DNA from: Lates calcarifer
Taxonomy: Eukaryota > Chordata > Actinopteri > Centropomidae
Assembly: GCF_001640805.2 (NCBI RefSeq)
Contig: NC_066848.1
Span: forward strand, 7,951,526-8,015,525
DNA length: 64,000 bases
Direction: 5' to 3'
The number at the start of each line of letters is the position of its first letter. Within the stretch, counting starts at the first letter, position 1. The notes beneath the pieces are model-generated. The model was given only the letters and a program-made list of their open reading frames with translations. It did no database searches and was not told the DNA's origin. Position numbers and translations under genes: made by a program. Shown here piece after piece: positions 29,801-43,100 of this stretch.

Positions 29801-32800
29801 ATCAATGGACAATTGTAGTTTCCATTACTTACTAATTCTTCTACATGTTAAAGGATCATTTCAGTTTATTACAACTTGGGTCATATTTTAGCAATAATAT
29901 TTTTTTTTTTTACCAAGTTAATTAATAAGAACTGGAAACATGGTGACCTTGCTGCATATAAGTCAGATTGGGCTAGAAACACAAGCATACAGGTGATCAT
30001 ACAAGTTTTAAAAAAAAAGAAAAGAAAAAAGAAAATCATTGACCAAACAGTTTGGTGTTTACATCTATCACAGGTTAGAAACCAACGTATAACCTACTTC
30101 AACTTTGATCTACTATACTTGCCATAGTTTTGTGCCTTAAGACCTACATTGTAATAAACTGGAATCATCCTTCAATGCAGATGGTGGTAGGGTGAACCTC
30201 AGAGGAAATGGTCTGCACAGAAAAAACAATGGGCATTTCAGGGTAAAATGAGTTGAAATTTGTGCACTGGTGGTAGTGTCACCTTAGGTATTTATGCTAA
30301 TTAGGCCCATGAGTGACTGAATGTGCATTTCAATGTGATATACGTGTGAGGGCTTCTGTTTCTCCTCAGCTCTGTTTTCCTTACAGTCTCAGCAGATAGA
30401 CTCAAAAGGAAATGGCTCTTTGCTTTGGCATGAGCACAGACAGTCACTCACCAAGAGGGGGCAGAGAGGGAGGGAGGGAGAGAAGGACAGAGGGGAAGGA
30501 AAGTGTGTCCTTTCTATCAGTAAAAGCTAAAGAAAATAAAGCCCACCAGAGGACCCAGATTCCTATCAGCGGATGTTTCCGGACCTCTTAACAAGAGCAC
30601 TTCCAAGAAAATAACTAGGAGGATCAGTGATGTGTGTCAAACTCAGTCTCTGTGTGTGTGTGTGTTTGTGGTGTGGACCCTTGTGTGATTCATTGTCTAC
30701 GACTGTGTGCCTGTGTACGTGCGTGTGTATGAATTAATGTGTCTTTGTGTGCTAAGCTGAGATAAAGCTCTTCTCTGGCTTAGAGAACAAATGGGAGTAC
30801 TATGTAAGCAGAAGAAAGATCAAAGCCAAATGTGATTAATGAGAATTTCACCCTCCCTGAATGATAACAATAAAAGCCTTCGCAATACACACGTACATGC
30901 ACTGAACGCACACAATCACCAACAGCACGGGAATTCCATAATACACTGATAATGAGGAACCAAACTGCAGGGAATTATGAGAACTTCTACAACTCCAGCG
31001 ATGAGTCATTTTGCGCCTCAGAGAGGGAAAAACCTCATCCCTCGCCTCTGTGTTTTCTCCAGTTTCATTTAAATCTGCTGACAGTAAAAGTGTCGCCACC
31101 ATGCACTTGTGACGATGACGATGACTCAGGCCCATGAATCTCCCCCGGCTCCCCTACATCCTCAAGATCAAAGTGCTGTGCTGTACTTTCATTGCTTCCT
31201 CTGTAGCAGGAAATGCCTTGTCCTGTTGTCTGGCGTAGCGAAGGACAATTCCTTAATGACCCACATTACTGTGTCTTTCTGCACGCTCCACTGAGCCACT
31301 CTGAGAGGTGGCACAGTTTCAGAAAAAGTCTTTGCGCAGGCAGCCAGAGGAAGTCTTTCTGTAAATGTAATTCCTTTCACTGTCCAACCATATTCTAATA
31401 AAGTCAACCATGAGGGTTTGGGGTTAGGTTATGGTTTCATATGCCGTTCTATTTATTTGGACAGATTTTTGATACTCTAAACCTTAGGATTTTGTCGTGG
31501 TTGTCTGAGGTTTTCCTGCTCATGAATGTGGTCTGGGTGCCCCACGGTGTCCCACTGACGTCATCTCCAAACCTCAGTCAGAGAGGTGCACCAATGTGAA
31601 CATACAAAAAGGGAATGGGACACAAAATGATATCCTAACAGAAAATTCAGGGCTGTTCCCTCTAAATGGAACATATGCACACACATAAGCTCTACACGCA
31701 CACACACACATATATATACACACACAGACACTGTAACACACTCACAGACACACACACACACACACACTGTTCTAAGTGGCTCCCTGTGCTGTTTCATTAT
31801 TGAGCAGCCATGATGTAACTGGCAGCACGCTTTTTGGCACGTAACGTCTATTCATAGACAGAGGAGGTGCAGGAAAACGCCCCACACTCCCCCTTGCTGC
31901 CTCATTCTTGCTCTTCCTCTGTCAGGACAGACGTCTCTCTGCACCTCCACCACTCACCTCCCATTTCTCTTTCATCTGTCTCTTTTACCTGCTTTCTCCC
32001 TTATCACCCCTGCATGCATTTATGTCCTTCGTGCCCTCCTTTTTCCGTTTCCCTCCCTCTCCTCCCCTTTGACTCCACCTGTCTACACACTCTTCCTGCG
32101 CATCATTTCAGCTGCCTCTCTCCCACCACCCTCTATCTCTTGGGTGCTCTGCTTCACTGAAGCTGGCTGTCCAAATCCTCTTTGGCATTCCTATCTCAAT
32201 CTCCACTGCTACCGTTCTTTTCACCCCACTGCTCCCACTCTATTACCTCTCTCAAATAACTCCCCCACTCCTCCCCCACCCTTCTCATGGACCTCACCCA
32301 TTTATCTCTCTCTTATGAATGGGAGGAGAGCTGCAGGATGTTCCTAAGGGTGCCTAAGGTTAACGATTAGTTAAGGAAGCTGCTTCTCAGGTCACAACAG
32401 GACAAACTACTGACATACAGCTGTGGTGGGAGTAGATGCGTGACTAAGAACATCACGGGAAAGCGAGGCGTGTGTGTTGGTATAGGGACGAGGCTGATGT
32501 CATTTTGTGTTATAAGAATATATGTGTTGGCTTTTTTTCGTGTTCAGGTACAGAGGACACTCGTCTGAATAATGCCTGTAACAGTGACCCAGTGTGTCCT
32601 CCCAAGTGCCGCTGTGAGTCGAACGTAGTGGACTGCTCCAACCTGAAACTCACCAAGATCCCTGAGCACATCCCTGCATCCACCACTGAACTGTAAGGAA
32701 TCAGGGAAAATTGTAGCCTGCTATCAAGAAGTGATAAAGTAAGAGATGGAAGAATTTGGTTCAACATTTTCTACTTTTTCTCTTCAGCCGCCTTAACAAC

Positions 32801-34865
32801 AATGAGATCACCACTCTGGAGGCAACTGGAGTTTTTAAGAACCTCTCCCAGCTGAAGAAAATGTAAATCAAACAGTCATCTTACTTTTTAACTTGGCCTT
32901 TCAACTGTCATTCTCTAAAAAGTTCACATTTAGAGAATCTGACATGCTTTTCTTTCCCACAGTAACCTCAGCAACAACAAGATCACAGAGATCGAGGATG
33001 GGGCATTTGAAGGTGCATCATCTGTCAATGAGCTTCACCTCACAGCCAATCAGATAGACTCGGTACGAAGCGGGATGTTCCGTGGCCTTGAGGGACTGCG
33101 TATGCTGTGAGTCATGCACAAACACATAGAATCACACACTCAAGCATGTTGATGTCCCTAAATGCAAGAGTCATATTTCTGAGTTTTAGGACTTTAGAGT
33201 TTAGATTTTATTTTTTTCCTCTTCAGGATGCTGAGGAACAACAAGATCAGCTGCGTCCACAATGACAGTTTCACAGGGCTGCACAACGTCCGCCTGCTGT
33301 CTCTGTACGACAACCAGCTGACCACAATCACTCCTGGAGCCTTTGACACTCTGCAGACCCTCTCCACCCTGTGAGACCCTGGCATACATGCATGCTCAAC
33401 TTCAATTATGCATTTCAATTTTCAGTGATCTTACAATCTATTGCTTACTCCCAGAAACCTCTTGGCCAACTCCTTCAACTGTGACTGTCGGCTGGCGTGG
33501 CTCGGTGATTGGCTGAGGAGCAGGAAGATTGTAACGGGCAACCCTCGCTGCCAGCGCCCCGCCTTCCTGAAGGAGATCCCTCTACAGGATGTGGCACTAC
33601 CTGACTTCCGCTGCGAGGAGGGTAAGTGCTTTCAAGACACACAACTGCTTATCAGGATTTGAGTCCACTTCTCCCTCTGTATGTCTGAATTTAGACTGTG
33701 TCTGAATTTTTGTTGCAGCCTCTCCACTTTAAATGAAGTAATCTGTCTCTTTGAAAGGAGATAAAAACCTTCAGTATAGTGGATGACCTCCACTATGTGG
33801 GAAACTAAGCTGTCTGGGTTTGACTGATGAAGATTTTCACATTGCACCCTGCTCCACCATAGGTTATGAACAAGAGCTGCTTAAAGTGTCTGAGATCATC
33901 TTAAATAATGACCGCTATTGTGCGACTCTTTTGTTTACTGAATAGATTGCTACTCAGCAGTTCCTAAGCTTCTGGTCGATGCTGGCCTGAGTGGAGCTAT
34001 TGAGCTGTTTGCCTTATTGACCAGTCAGCCTATTTGCACCTGAATGAATGTTAGACTTGTCTTCAGGCCTCAGGCAGCTTCCATTCTTTGCTCTTGCTGG
34101 TCGATATTACATTAGTGAGGCTTCTCTCTCTCTCTGTCCTGTTTTACTTTTCACATTTTTCATTTCCTCTTTTTTCATTGTCTCAATGCCATCAGCTTGA
34201 AAGATTGTGCTGTTTTTGCACTGTCTGGCCCTTACTGGTTTGTTCTATCTTTCTCTATTTTTTTTTTTTTTTTTTTGCCAGGGGCAACAGCTCCTCTTTC
34301 AGTTGTTCTCTGTGTCTTTCCTGCCCTCCTGGTCATTCCTCTGTCCTCCTCCTTTCTGGTGTCTGACTCCACTCTTTCTTCTCCTTTTTTTCCCAGGCCA
34401 AGAGGAGTCAAGCTGTGTGCCCAGACCTCAGTGTCCCAGTGAATGTACTTGCCTGGAGACTGTGGTGCGCTGCAGTAACAAGCACCTCCACACACTGCCC
34501 AAAGGCATCCCCAGAAATGTGACTGAACTGTGAGTTCCCTGGCATTAATTATGCTAATAGCATTTATATCTCATCACTTCTGAGTTCCAGGTATTATTGT
34601 GCCTTTGTTTGGCTTTGATGGAGGCAGGTCTGGGAGGGAAACCAGGAAACCAAATGAGACAGTGAGAGGGTAGAGACGAGCTTAGGAGGTATGAAAGAGA
34701 TAAGAGTTGGTGAAAACAGCAGAGGCAAAGAAAACAGATCTCATCATTTGGAGAAGAGGAAAGGAGTCAATAAACTCTGCAGTTATTCTCTCAGACATTC
34801 TTCTTCTGTGTTCCCTTCAGCCCTCAGGGCTAGCACTGATGTCACTCTCACACTCAGAGCCAAGG

Positions 34866-34935
<70 letters not shown>

Positions 34936-37064
34936 ATATTTGTGTGAGGGCCAAAAGCCTGTCCACAGGAGTATAGGGGAGCAAGAGGACATTTTAATGA
35001 GCAGTTTTCAATGGAAAGGGGAGGGAATGGAATAGGTCTAGAACTTTCCAATACTGCTTCAAGTGGTTCACACAAACTCACACACACATACACACAAACA
35101 CAAATGCACACACACGCTGTGCAAGCCTTAAGGCCTGTCATTGTCCCAGCAGGTGTGACCAGGTGTGCCCCTCTGTTCTGGGCTTTCATCTCATCATCTG
35201 GAGAGTTTGCTACTCCATCATTATCCAAAGTGTCCTCTACACCGTCATTACCTATGATTACCTCTGAACCCAAAGGCCTTCCTAACTAACCAGCAACCCC
35301 ACTCCCCCCTCCCTGCCCTCCCCGCCCTGAGCACAGTCAACAACAATGGCAGGAGAAAGCCCCTGTAGCTTCGTTCAGGGGGTGCAGGCCCTAAATCAAG
35401 TCATTTATCAAGGTGACAGCCCCCTGGTTGGTAGTCAGCAGGGTGGTTGCAGCCCTGCAGGCATGATGTCACATACGTCAGTGTGTTAACACACAGACAT
35501 GAATGCACCTACAAGTGTTTGTATCTCAGCCACTTAAAAAAGTGGGGTGCTGGGTCACATTTAGGAATTGCTGCAGAACAGGAAATAAAGAGAAATGTCA
35601 CTGAATATAATAAGTTTTCCATCTTTGCCCAATTAATCAGTCCCAGCAGAAGTGATATATAACCCAGGATGTGTCTGGAATAGAAATGTTTATATAGCAT
35701 GCTTACTAACTACCTGGCTCATATGCTTGAGACATAATATTGTGTCATAAAAACGAAAAAGGTAATTGAAAGACAAAACATTCTGCTGTTTGGTGTAACA
35801 TGAGATTAAATTGGCTCCAACAGCATGGGAAAATGTGTAAGTGTCTCCAGGTCTTCACCTAAACAGTTCACAAAGTAAAACGATTCTGCTGGCAAAAAGC
35901 AGATACACCAGCTAAAACCTAATTAATATAATATCCTCAGTTCCTATAACCTCAGTTACAGTAATTCAGTACTTCCTTGGGAGATTTTGGCAACCCATCA
36001 TTAAATACCTTTCAGCTTGAAATGAGAAGACGATCCACAGCTTGTACCTACGTATCATTTCATACAATACAAATGTGACAGAACGTACAAGTTATCTAGA
36101 CTTTTTGTCTCTTCTCCGTTTTTTTTAACCTGGCCTGTATAGCACAGAACTGCTCAGTAAGTACATCTGATCAAATAATTAATTACTCCCTGCAGCGCCT
36201 TCATATTAAAAGTCATAATATGAACCTGAATAAATTTACACCGTGTGCACCTGGTTTCTAGTGACTGCAGGTGCAAAATATTGTCAAAAAACTGCTGTAA
36301 AACATTCAATTTTCTCAAAGACAAATATGACAACAGTGGTTTGGAAAGTAAACTACACTACTGCAATGAAAAGTTTATCATATTTAAAATGTATGAATTT
36401 ATGGACACCACAGTGGTTGGATTTAATATTGAATGGTAAATACATTTTAAAAAATGTCAAAATAAAAAAATCTTTTCATAATATCCAATAATATTTTTAC
36501 GGTTATATAACATTGTGAAAATACAGTATTTGAAGACATTCAGGGTGCTGCTTCTTCTGCTGTCTCATTACTGAACTGTGTGTATGTCTTTGTTCAGATA
36601 TCTGGATGGAAACCAATTCAGTGTTGTCCCGAAGGAACTGTCAGCCTTCAAATACCTACAGTTGGTGTAAGTTTTTATCTGTCTGTCTTCTCTGTCTCAC
36701 TGTGCAGACCAGTACAGTGAACTTTTGCTTTTTTAATTTTCTTTTCAGAGACCTGAGCAACAACAAGATCAACTCTCTGACCAACTCATCCTTCGCTAAC
36801 ATGAGCCAGCTCACCACTTTGTAAGTCCCCACCAGTCTTGGCCCCTCAGACCAAAGAGCTAGTGTTTCTTTCTCATGCAGACAGTAGAATGGAAACAGCT
36901 GAATTTTACATACATACATATGTAATTATTTTTACATTGCAGAATCCTGAGCTACAACTCCCTGCGTTGTATCCCCAAAATGGCCTTCAGTGGACTACAT
37001 TCTCTCAGACTGCTGTGAGTTTATTTTTGTATTTTGAATTTTGAATTCAGGCATATATACATAC

Positions 37065-37117
<53 letters not shown>

Positions 37118-40100
37118 ATGTTCATCCATCTTGGTGTGTCAGTCTCGAGTTGGGTCTTAAAATCCTATTTTTAATCCATAATGTATCTAGCCAGTGGTAA
37201 GAGAGAGTTTCTCTTTTTTCTCATGCAAATCAAATGTTTTTTGTTGTCACATAATTTCAAGACAAAGCTCAAAACAGCAACTTCATTGGGAACAATTGAA
37301 GTTATTTTGAAAGAACAGTTCTAAAACAAGATAGGACTCACTTTGAGACTAAATGAGTTATTAAGGAGGATATTTTTGCAGCTTGCACTGACTACAGAGA
37401 CAGTGCAGCAGATCCTGAGAATCTTTGATTGACTCCAGAGGACTGAAACACAGTCTAAACCGTTATGACAGCTTATGAATTCACTCTCACTCTCTTGCTC
37501 TTTCACAAACACACACACTATCTCTCTCTCACACATACACACAACCTCCAACCTATTTTCTCTGTTTAAATGGCAGCCATGGGGGCAGCAGCAGTGTTGT
37601 TCCAGCTCCTACTGTACTCCTGCCCACACCTCGTCTTCAGACATCTGCACAGTCTGCCTGTTCACCTCTAAACTCCCCGAGCTCATCACTGCCTCGCCAT
37701 CAGAGCCAAACATGCGCCCCCACAACCCACTGTACAAAATCACTCTGACACTGATTACCGGAGAAAGTTTGCCCCCACTAACCGTAATGGTTTTGACTCT
37801 GCCTCCGGGTTTTTATGAAGTTATGAAGTCTTTGATTGTGCACTCTCGGTGACCATGGGCTCCCTGTGGATGAATTGGTCTGCTAAATAACTGAGATGTA
37901 TAATGTAAATGCGTTTGACAGATAGATGATGAAACCAAACCAATCTTTGGACCTGCATCCAAAGATACAGCAGCTGAATGCCTGACACTTTAACTCAAAC
38001 GTACAGTTTAGTTCTGCGAGGGAAAAACAGAGACCAGGCCCAGCAACACTCCTTATGAGATTATATATGCATCTGTGTGTGTATATGTGTGCGTACATTG
38101 GTGCCTGTATGCATAGCCTGCATGTTTGTCATCTTCTGGCTTGGTGCCGGTTAGTATGTGTGTGGGAGTAGACTTATCGGCCTTGCATGTGTGCTCCTAG
38201 CAGGCACACTTTTTACTACTGACAACAAAGCTTCAACAAAGCCTCTTTTTACGGCGGGATTCGACTAAAGGCCTCGATCATTATGAGACACAAAGTGTAA
38301 GAGCCTTTTTAGCGTGGAATGAGAGCGAAGCTCGGTCATCATTAGCTGATGCCGCCTCACTAGACCGGGTGCATTGCTTTGATCTCTAATGAAGCTGCGT
38401 CCATTATTTCTGCTCTTACTCACTCACGCCACCTTTTACTTTTAAAATATTCCCTGTGCAAGTGTGCAAGACGCCATGTGAGGCCCTCCCCCAACACCAC
38501 ACACACACACACACACCATTCAGGCTGCAAATTATACACAAGCTCATTCACACAGGCTGTCTGGACTACCTTATTGTCTCAATCAGACAGGAGTCCAAAT
38601 GAAGCAGAAAACTTTGATGTCTTTACGGCTGGTGTGATCAATCATAAGTCGCCTATTAAATGTCAATTGGTGCCATGGCTTTTTACATTTTTTTTCTTAT
38701 TAAGTGAGGCTATGGGGAGGCAACAAACCTGAAGCGACAATGAGCTCCATTTAATAGTTTCAACTTAAGACTCCACACTGGGTTCAAAGTTCAAAGTTGG
38801 AAGCTTCATAGAAACCACAGTGAGATGCCAAAGCCGGCTATGAACAGCAAACACTTGTGCGCGCTCACACACACAGAGGTGCCAAAGCCTTTATAAAGCT
38901 GCACCTTTGGATTTACAGAGCAGTAAAGAGGAGAGGAATCATTAACGCTCAAGGCTTCAAACAGGCCAGGGGTCTGAGCCTGGCATGGATGTGGTGTGGT
39001 TTGGTATAAGCGTACGTGCGTGTGTGTGTGTGATAGTTGTGGTTTGAGCTGCAGATTAATAAGCTGCTAATTGGCCTGCTGGGTATTAAGTGTGAGGTGA
39101 GTGAGCGGAGACAGCGCTAGGGTGTGGCCCGCCAGGGTTTGGGTGGGAAGCTCTGAGAAAAGAAAGTGATATGAAATAGCATGATAAAGAAAAAGATGAG
39201 GAAAGAAAGCAGAGCCTGCGACAAATGAAATCAAAACTGACATTCGAAGGCTGCTGTTGGACACAGTGCTGCGAGAAAATGCCAGTATAACATGATCCTC
39301 AACAACAACAGCCAAGAAGGCTCACAGAATCTCAAAACATTATTAAGTAGTTGCAGGTGAACAGGTCTATGTGAAAACTGTGAACAAGTTCAGTCGGACA
39401 GCCTGTGTACGCCATACATATTTTCAGTTATAAACCAATATTTTGCCTGTCCAGAAACATCAAATGCAATTCCCACTCTGAGACTTGTGCCAGGCTAAAG
39501 ATAAGTTGACACAGAAAAGATGCAGTGATGTAATGATATACAGCTGTAGAAAAGAAAAGTAAAAAGTCATAGAGAGACGGACAGAGAGAAGGTTAGGAGG
39601 AGAGTGGATCAGGTTTCTTCCTGGAGACTCCCTGGCTCCTTTCTCCCATGAGATCTCTGCCGGGCTGGCACACTGCTGCTGGCTTCATGCCCTCAGTATT
39701 CTAACTGTTCTCTGACTACCACAATGCAGCTACTCACTCTAAACTAATGAGCATTCTCCCCTGTACACTGGCCAATTAACTTGTTGTCTCTGATGGTTAC
39801 ATTGTATATTTTCCCTTTCATACTTGAGCATGGCTGTATATCCTTAACACTGACCAGCTTCGCTCTTTGTATCTTCCACAGCTTAGTGGTAATTCACAGA
39901 TCAAATAACAAAGGAAGTAGGGTTTCAAAGTCTGTTTATACATCATCCAGCCATAAAGAGCAGATGTGTCATGTATTGGTTATGTGGACTGAGCTGTGCT
40001 AACATTAGCATGTGGTCAGCTGAGGGTTGGAGGTGGTAATGACCTGGTGGATTACAGCAGCCATCATTCATCTAGCCATTAAGCCATGTGAGCTTGTCAC

Positions 40101-43100
40101 CTTAGACAGTAGGCAGGGAACAGCAAGGGAAATAACAGTGCACTATATACAAAATAATGTTCATGCACAGAAACATTGATATGCATTCATGTGTAAGCAT
40201 GTAAATTTACCTGCTGATCTGCACACACACAAAATTACTAATGTTTTTCACTGTCCTCCATGTGGTGCAACCCACCCCCTCCTCCTCTGTACCCTCGCTG
40301 CCCCTGCCAGCCAGACATACATAGAAACTTGACACCGGTCTTTTCCAGACTTACAGAGCCTCACATCTTTGCCAGCTGCACATGGTTCAACCAGAAATAC
40401 AAACCACCTACCACCCATTTAGAATGCCAACACAACACTGAGATATTCCCCAACATTCTCCCTGTTATTTCTGGTTTTAGTTGTCCAAAAACAAAGTCTA
40501 GCACGCTGGACTGCAACTACCATTCATTTTCATGATTGATTAACATGCCAGTTATTTTTTGATTCATTGTTTAGTTTGTAGAATGTTGGAGAAACGAAAA
40601 ATGCTGATTGGCTTCCCAAGATAACATTTTCAAATTCTTCATTTTGTGTGGCCAACAGTTCAAAACCCAAAGTTATTCAATACTCTGCCTAAGGAAAAGA
40701 GAAAATCCCTATCCATGAGAATCTGGAATGAGCAAATGTTTGGCCTTTTTTGCTTTAAATGTGACTCAGTTTATTAATTGGTTTTCAAAATGGTTGCCAT
40801 TTAATTTTATGTCAGTTGACTAACCATTGGAAGTTTACTCTTGTGATGAAATATGTTCATGGCCATAAATTTTCACTTTTTTGTCATCTTATTCCTTCAT
40901 CACTCCTAAGGTCTCTACATGGTAACGAAATCTCAGAGCTTCCTGATGGCATCTTCAACGATGTGGCCTCACTCTCCCACTTGTAAGTAGTGACACACAC
41001 ACACAGACACACACAACTGTATGCCCCAGCAGTAGCCCATGTGATACCATCTCCACTTTGAGTTTGTCAAGTCTACACAAATGTACACACATGCACAATT
41101 TCAGGCACAGAGGGGGTCTGGTCAGACACCCGGAGAGTGTGGCTCACAGTGGCCTGTCTGTAGTCCTCTTTGGTGGGCTCCACATGAGCCGAGCCCTCCC
41201 TTAATCAGCCACAGTCCTGTGGTTAAAGCAACACACAGACCCTTCTACTGTCTCATCTCCCCGTGACATCTCCGAAACACACATGTACTTCCACTAATGC
41301 ACACGCACACACAGATTCTATGGTCTGTGGACTTTAGTGTTTGTTTTGGTTTGTTTATTTATGTCTGTAATTTTGTGTGTGTTCATCGGGTGCATGGTGT
41401 GTAGCTGTTGTGTGGTTGCACATGTGCTTGTGGACGTGTGTAAAACTACACATAAGTGTCTTTGCTGTGTGCCCTCTGCCATCCAGCCTAGATATTCACA
41501 TCATCCCCTGACAGCCACTAATCAATAGACCTATCAGTGTCAGAGCTGGACAGGAAGAAGCGAAGAGAGAGAGAACTAAACAAAGACATTTTATAGGGAG
41601 CGAGACAGGAGTCAAGGCTGCATGAAAACAGGGTGAACGAAAGGATGGAGGGAGGGGAAGACATTGATCCACAGTCACAGTCAAGTGGCTTTCATGTTAG
41701 CAGATGTCAGGTGTCAGCTATTGGCCTGGGCTGAAAGATGAGCCTGTGTTCCACCGTAATGGAACGGCATCGATTCAGGAGTGTTTGTGCATCCAGCAGG
41801 ACAGAGCGGCATTGATTCACGACCACCATGACAGAAGTGGTTAAGAGTGCCTTCTGTTCACACCTTTGCCTATAATTGAGAAGCCCTCCTCCAGATGATG
41901 AATGGCACAAAGTGGCATTGAGCATTAAACTTTTAAATCTATTCTATTCTTAGAGAAGCAGTGTTTTAGTTGTACTGTATACCAAGTTGAGTTTGTCATG
42001 GTTTGTTTTACATTAGAGTGTAGAGACACCTGCTGGAGAATGGGTGTACTGCAGTGACATAACCAGAATTTGTTAGTGGACTGTTAAAGTATAAAACAGC
42101 TGCCCTATGTAACCAAGTAATAATAATGAGATTATCATTTTCTCTGCTCGATCAGAGCAATTGGTGCCAACCCCTTGTACTGTGACTGTCGTCTGCGCTG
42201 GTTATCTGACTGGGTGAAGACAGGCTACAAAGAGCCTGGCATCGCCCGCTGTGCTGGCCCACAGGGCATGGAGGGCAAACTGCTGCTGACCACACCTGCA
42301 AAGAAGTTTGAATGCACAGGTTAGTTATAATGTTGGACATAGAAATATAACAAAAGTAGCACTAGTATCAATGTACAACTGATTCTTATTGCTGCCGAAT
42401 TTCCTTAGGAGATGTGGACACTGCGGTGCTGGCCAAGTGTAACCCCTGTCTGTCCAGTCCCTGTCTGAACCAAGGCATCTGTCACAGCGACCTGGTGGAG
42501 ATCTACAGGTGCAGCTGTCCGCCAGGGTTCAAGGTCAGAGCTATATATTGCTACCACCTATATGTGAATTATTCTTCAATGTATTGCAGGTCTCGAAGGG
42601 TGCCTAATTTATTGCAAACAATCAACATTATCCCTGTTCTCTGTCTTAGGGCAAGAACTGTGAGACAGCTTTGAATGCCTGTGTGAGCAACCCATGTGCC
42701 AACGGAGGAACCTGCCAAGTGAATGAGGATCAGGAGGGAGAATACAGGTGAGGAGGAGTGCAACAAAGGAATGAAATCTTATTGTGTCTCCTGAAGAACC
42801 TGACATGATGATGTAATGAGCATGTATGTTTTCACAGTTGCGCGTGTCCACTGGGCTTTGAGGGCCCAACTTGCCAAACAAACATTGACGACTGCGAAGA
42901 CAACGACTGTGAGAATGGAGCAACCTGCATTGATGGGGTCAACAACTACACTTGCTTTTGTCCCCCCTATTACACAGGTTAGTACAACTCAAAAGAAGAC
43001 ACAAAATATTCTGCGTTCTTGCCTTGTGTGGTATAATGTGTGGTTAATACTGTTTTTTTTTACTTGTGTTTGTGTAGGGGAGATGTGTGAAGAAATGGAG

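Larger units (their letters stand above)
37015..40910 (+). other. slit1 intron between window exons 20 and 21
   Basis: 3896 bp. A (GT)n run lies at 37067-37116. Conserved-looking islands lie at about 37690-37850, 38200-38410 and 38605-38760. A teleost interspersed repeat is at about 40510-40740. No coding exon seen. Confidence 0.75.

Noticed and set aside
34691..35273. Several frames with Val-Cys or Thr-His repeats
   Set aside because: Translations of the (GT)n microsatellite.
11599..42155. Possible miR-218 gene in a slit intron
   Set aside because: miR-218 genes lie in SLIT2 and SLIT3 introns in vertebrates. I looked for the ttgtgcttgatc core in this gene and did not see it, which also fits slit1.
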